Source: Cristatella mucedo | Lineage: Eukaryota; Bryozoa; Phylactolaemata; Cristatellidae | Reading direction: 5' to 3' | DNA length: 64,000 nucleotides | NCBI GenBank assembly: GCA_009760855.2 | Contig: WPIO01000012.1 | Span: 4,234,001 to 4,298,000 of the forward strand | Part shown: positions 59,353 to 64,000 of the stretch, in pieces | How positions within the stretch are numbered: the stretch's first letter is position 1 | Layout: each line of letters opens with the position of its first letter | Position numbers and translations under genes: made by a program | Notes under the pieces: model-generated | The model's input: only the letters and a program-made list of their open reading frames with translations | The model's database searches: none | Told to the model about the DNA's origin: nothing

Positions 59353-60470
59353 GAAATTATTTACTTTTTTTGTTGAAATCTGACGTTGAGCTCGGGCTAT
59401 TTTTGCATTCTGTGCTAGGCCAAGTAAAGGTGGTGAATTCCGAATGGGAACCAAAATTTGAGGTAGCTCGAATTTTAAAATATTCTACAGGCTACATGTG
59501 GAAAAAGCTCAAATTATCCTTGTCCATGCTACATTCTCGTGACAATAGACTTTCTATTTCCGGTAGTTGCTCAAGTCATCGATAAACACGTGGCCATATT
59601 ACCTATTGAAACATAAAAACCTTGGACGAATAAATTTCCATTAATATGCTACATGTGATATCCAGCAAGTTCCAATCGCCCAACAAGCTGCAAAAACTTT
59701 CCTAATTTGTGTAAAATGATTCGAATGGTATGATCTGCTCCTTTATATGCTTATTGATCTTTATGATCTGCTCCTATGATCTGCTTTATAATGTTTTCAA
59801 TGTTTAGATCAAGCGTCTTCTTGGACGTTTGAAAATTTACTTGGTATCTAACTTTCGTGGTAAATAAGCTCTATATACAGCGAACATTAATTCGTAATTG
59901 AGCCGCTAAAATAAGATTGCCATTAACCTACTCATTCATGCACCATATATCAACTTGAACCTTTAATTTTATTGTGAGGTAACTTTTCTACGGATGACGT
60001 TATTTTACTATTGTTTTTGTCTTAGCCAAATAAGTTTTCATATCACCTTAAATGTTAATTCCTGAATCAACCTAGATTTTGCAACGTGTGTTCCCGGTAA
60101 ATATGAGACCTTCAAACTATCACGTTTTTACTGAGACACAACTTACTATCAAACCTGTGCACTATATCAGGAAACGCTAATATGTTCGCAAAGTCGAAAA
60201 TTTTTATACTGGGGCCCTATCCTTCTCAGTTTGAGTACGTAATAAAGTATAATCTGATGCTGCATTGAAAGAACTGACGAAGGGTATTTACTTTACAAGC
60301 TAGGCTTATTTATAAAGCTTGAAAGAGCTGTCATGCTTCTTGCAACCAGTTTTACTGAAAGATAAAGGATCCCTCAAAGCAGAACTCGACCACTGGCAGT
60401 GAAGAATGAGCACTTTACCTTCAGTCCAAGACCAAGGGGCAGCATGTAAATTTTTTTTATTATATTACAG
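59353..60470. other. AT-rich intron sequence before UBR exon 15
   Basis: Short frames are present but none was recognised. Confidence 0.5.
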
Positions 60471-60561
60471 GCGTTGAAAGCAAAACAGAAGAAGATAAGC
60501 CACAATGCGATTCCGGAGCACATTTTCAAGGTTTTGTGGATTTTGTCTGCACTGAGGCAAA
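60471..60561 (+). CDS. UBR1/2-like gene, exon 15
   Basis: Acceptor ATTACAG ends at 60470 and donor GTAAGT begins at 60562. The 91 bp continue the A-Y-T-I-Q block with an acidic stretch (E-S-K-T-E-E-D-K-P), resembling UBR1/2 where the same block runs into a D-E-x-K-P-L segment. The exon ends in phase 2, compatible with the next exon. Confidence 0.75.
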
Positions 60562-60629
60562 GTAAGTAGAAACAGGTAAAATGGCTGTCTTTAACTTTTC
60601 CTCGGGTGTTCTTAAATTAAATACTAGCT

Positions 60630-60790
60630 AACAGCCTCTTTTTATAGCAACAGAAGTGCTGAAAGGCTATCACCACAGCTTGCAGTGGCAATAAAGGATC
60701 GCCCACCGCACGATTAGAACCAATGACTTTGGGACCAAGGTCGTGAAAAGCAACCGACTTACCTAGTGCAATATCACGTCTCGCCGAAAT
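60630..60790 (-). mobile_element. tRNA-derived SINE, second minus-strand copy
   Basis: Closely parallels 40620-40790 (AGCCTCTTTTTATAGCAACAGAAG at the tail side, CAACCGACTTACCTAGTG at the head side). The B box is degraded (60711-60721). A family A fragment follows directly. Confidence 0.72.
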
Positions 60791-60796
60791 GGGTGG

Positions 60797-60920
60797 GGTT
60801 AGTGGCAGCATGCACCTTTATGAGCTCGCATAAGCACATAGGGAATGAAGTACGGGTGCCACTGAATGTTGTGATAAGTATTTGCGTTTTAATTTCTTTT
60901 TAACTTTGGTCAAGTGAGCA
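60797..60920 (-). mobile_element. family A LINE fragment, minus strand
   Basis: GGTTAGTGGCAGCATGCAC and the segment coding for the protein end are recognisable on the minus strand. Confidence 0.6.
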
Positions 60921-61914
60921 TATATCGTGGCAGAGTCAGTTGCTAACTGGTCCAGGACTGCTCCAAGAAATGTTTTAACTGGGTAGTCAGAAGCTAGTCT
61001 GGGTTCATGTTCGTGACATTATCTTACTCTTTACTACTCTCTATCTTTGAGTAGCCTCTCCTTAGCTTTCAAAGGTATGTAAATGCATAGCTCAAGGTTC
61101 GAGAATGATTAAATTCAGGCTTAATAACCTCGCACATATTTGCATTCATCAGATGGCAATAGATTGCCGAGCATTACATGGAATTACTATTTCTATGAAT
61201 TAAATTAGGCGACTGGGATGGTTTTTTGATGGGGAACTTGAGATCCTATTCATTTTTTGTAAGATAATGAAAATAATTAGAAAGAAATTCATTTATCCAT
61301 AGGAGAGTTACAGACATGCAAGTTATAGAATAGTTTATGACTGGCAAATATAGTTATTTTCATAAATTTTGGTAGAGAGAACAATTGGCATATCCAGATT
61401 AAGCTGTTTCTTGTATTTGACTAGTATTACTTACAAAGCCTTCGTATACTTTGGAACCAAAAAAGTAGAGAACTGCCTTTCCGGCTTAGTTAATCTTTGA
61501 AAAATAATTTGTTCAAATTCAACTGTTAGTGGAAGTCATTATAATTTCAGCGTGATTAATTCCTATCAAAACTGAGAAGGCTATTTACTAAAAAACAACA
61601 ACATGGTCTGTTTTTATATAACTCTTAACGGCAACTAAATTTCATTGCGCCAATACATTACTAAAATACAAAAGCAAGCATACAAATGATAATCAAAATA
61701 TTCCAGTCAGCTCTCAGATAAATTTAGCTCTGTTTTTGAAACTTTAAGACCATAAAAATTAAGTGAGCATATAGTTATTAATGCTATTGTCGTCAGCTTT
61801 TGTAACACTTTACTGATTACAAAAACTATTGAACACTATTCCGGACAACAGCTGGCAAATATATTTAATAATTGAATGAATGTAAAATTGCAATTTGTGC
61901 ATTTGAAATTTCAG
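60921..61914. other. AT-rich intron sequence before UBR exon 16
   Basis: Nothing was recognised. Confidence 0.5.
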
Positions 61915-62032
61915 AATTCCACGTTTTTCCAATTTCGGGGTCTCATTGTCGACTTTAATGGAGAACTTGGAGAGACACGTCGAAGATTCATGCTTGCCGT
62001 TTTTGCGATGTGCTGCACTGTACTTTTCTTTC
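61915..62032 (+). CDS. UBR1/2-like gene, exon 16, interrupted by TAA
   Basis: After TTTCAG the exon encodes M-E-N-L-E-R-H-V-E-D-S-C-L-P-F-L-R-C-A-A-L, a clear match to the UBR1/2 block containing P-F/Y-L-R/K-C-A/S-A-L-F-F. The frame then hits TAA at 62033-62035, just where the family continues. After the stop the same frame stays open to about 62126 (A-N-N-H-P-G-P-G..., then a D-Y-S-L-L that resembles the E-Y-S-A-L-C motif). Possibilities are a premature stop, a sequence error, or a splice donor at GTACTT (62020). The conserved C-terminal cap that normally follows was not found before the window ends. Confidence 0.75.
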
Positions 62033-62199
62033 TAAGCTAATAATCATCCAGGACCAGGTAGTTCAATCGGTTTATTACATCCTACTGACTATTCATTGCT
62101 AGGGCTTCAAACTTGGTTAAAAACTACAGTTTTTTGTTGGTTTATATTCAGAAGTTAATGACTCCAGTTTCAAGTCACTGTGTTACTATCTTGGATTGA

Positions 62200-62685
62200 A
62201 GCCAAGCATTGGTCGCTTGTTTGAGGACCAACGTGAGATTTTATTCGCTTTTCGGAATCCAACAGTCTAGAAATACCTTGTACAAACCTTAAATCCTTTG
62301 GAGACCGTGCATTTAGCTCGTATGCTCCCAAAGCCTGGAAATCGCTCCCGACCTGCATCAGAACATCCCCTGACCTGACCACATTTAAAAGAAACTTACA
62401 AAACGCACATATTTAGGACAGCATTTAGTGGAGCCTGTGATTCGTCCTTGTTGTGCTTATGCGTGCTGACACTGTGCATGCTGCTACTAACCACATTTGC
62501 ATGCTGACCCTGTGCATGTCACCCCTAACCATATTATTCATTGTGTTTGTTTTTCAAGCATGATTTTACTTACTATTCTATTGCGTATCACTTTGCAGCA
62601 AATGTAAAGCGCCTAGAAAGATATTAAGTTCTCTGAGGGCGCTTTATCAAGTGCAATATTATTATTATTATTATTTCATGCCTCT
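62200..62685 (+). mobile_element. family A LINE 3' end
   Basis: The coding tail (S-N-S-L-E-I-P, K-A-W-K-S-L-P) has one frameshift near 62400, then the 3' UTR, a perfect hairpin (62606-62613 with 62638-62645) and the ATT tail at about 62665-62685. It lies just past the interrupted UBR exon. Confidence 0.83.
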
Positions 62686-62724
62686 CATTAGCACGCAAGA
62701 ACATCGATCCTAGCTGTGTTTGTA

Positions 62725-63480
62725 ATTTAAATCATCAGAATCTGCTTTGGCTATTGAAATCACTGAATGCTTCCCCACAGACATTCTAAACTAGATTCTG
62801 AAAACAAATTCCGAAAAATCAATGACGATAAAACTGAACTGCTGAACACAGAACATATTAAGCCGGCGGCCGGACAAAAAAGATTTGTTCTTCTAATTTG
62901 TGATGCTGTTGCTCTTTCGTTGCTATCCACTAGAAATTCAGTTATCGCCTTTGACAGATGCTAAATTTGGAAACCTTTGTCATCAGACTTTTTTTCACAG
63001 CGAACCATAACGCTTGATCCCTATCTGCGATTATGTACTCACTTTCTATAGTAGCTAGCAATGATGTAAATAGGTCACAAGTTCCGTAGTTTTTAGGTTG
63101 TTATAATTCCTGTCTGGCTTGGCTACCGATAAAAGGCACAAGGAAGCGGCAGCTAGAAATAAATATAAATGCAAAACAAGCTTTTAAATTCTTGAAGTTA
63201 GACTAAGTGTTTCCTTTGCTAAAAGAGCTAGGAATGCTACAAGTGAACCCACGGAAATGGAAAAAAATCGTTAAGCTCTCCTAGAAGTCTCACAATGGCT
63301 TGGCATCTCCATACGTTTCTGTTCTACCAGTTTCAGCCCGTTTGTTTTCTCAGGTTCTCTAGAAGTCTGTGAAAGATGATGAAGTCTGATGAAGTCTGAC
63401 GGCTAATGAATGCTTAATCAAAGCCGCTTAGGCTGTTCGTGAGCTCTACCCAACTAACTACAGCCAAAAAAACCACTAAG
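62725..63480 (+). mobile_element. family B LINE fragment, decayed
   Basis: It resembles 9040-9990: S-E-S-A-L-A near 62737 and D-D-K-T-E-L-L near 62824, then scattered C-terminal coding matches to about 63480. Confidence 0.62.
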
Positions 63481-64000
63481 TCTATGTGAGTTTGTTGAGT
63501 TAATTATTGAACTACGTTAAATCACGTGACATAGTATCTATTAAGTTATTTGGCCACTTTATAATTAAATTTAAAGAAGCATCTCACAAGTTGTAGATGT
63601 GCGACTTATTTTTCAATTTGATATGAGGGTTGTAATTAGGCTTCTATTAGAATTTCCTTAAAATAAATTAGCATCGGTAAAATAATATATAACTGTAACC
63701 ATAGAATTACTTGCATCCGTGTAAATTCTACTGCTACTGGCTAGAAGACGGAATTAAGATTGATTTTAGGTTGAACTTTTATTAACCTAATGCTTAGGCT
63801 GTGGCTACATCTAATTCCTTTTTCCCGAATAAAAAACTAGTTCTCTGATTTGCGTACTTCAACAGTATTCCATATTGACGTAAGAAGTATTTTGATATAT
63901 TTAACTACCAAAAATGAGAACATCATTGACTCAAAAATCTCTTTAAATACTCATGTCATGGTTCATAAATCGAGAGCATTTATGTATTAGGAGTGTACAT
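63481..64000. other. AT-rich sequence to the window end
   Basis: Nothing was recognised; no further UBR exon found. Confidence 0.5.

Overview
The window reads as a stretch of a metazoan nuclear genome: spliced genes with GT-AG introns, AT-rich non-coding sequence, many dinucleotide microsatellites, and abundant decayed non-LTR retrotransposons (LINEs) and tRNA-derived SINEs. The host protein is divergent from vertebrate homologues, and its introns are either about 100-160 bp or several kb. That would fit a fast-evolving invertebrate such as a flatworm, but the taxon is a guess and the sequence does not settle it.

The only host gene I can support runs on the + strand across almost the whole window (about 1691 to 62035). 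Sixteen phase-compatible exons encode the C-terminal third (roughly 600 residues) of a UBR1/UBR2-type N-recognin, an E3 ubiquitin ligase of the N-degron pathway. The UBR box and N-terminal half must lie upstream of the window, and the extreme C-terminus downstream of it or lost. The three exons at 37278-45094 carry the complete set of eight RING-H2 zinc ligands. The last exon found contains the PFLRCAAL block typical of the C-terminal region and then an in-frame TAA.

The long introns are packed with retroelements. Two LINE families dominate. Family A (CR1/L2-like) has a 3' UTR with a tandem repeat, a terminal GC-rich hairpin and an (ATT)n tail. Family B (CR1-like) ends in a CGCTATACAAA-type tail. 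Family A occurs as one near-complete copy (minus strand, about 17430-21055), one copy with its reverse transcriptase deleted (29311-32090) and many 5'-truncated copies. Family B occurs as a good partial copy (8580-10015), a long decayed copy (14440-16830) and fragments. A decayed R2-like element lies around 3860-7660. A probable solo LTR (30596-31764) and an LTR-retrotransposon gag fragment (55837-56442) are also present. tRNA-derived SINEs occur at 19900-20045, 40607-40795, 41100-41300 and 60630-60790.

Layout: 1-1690 intron with LINE ends; 1691-13556 first four exons with intron LINEs; 13557-22476 large intron with families B and A; 22477-23206 a tight cluster of four exons; 23207-37277 introns with family A and the solo LTR; 37278-45094 RING exons; 45095-48202 a small exon group; 48203-60470 the largest intron (tandem 406-bp repeat, three family A copies, gag fragment); 60471-62035 last exons; 62200-64000 more LINE sequence. 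The most interesting signals are SINE tails matching the tails of the two resident LINE families, and paired base changes in the family A 3' hairpin.
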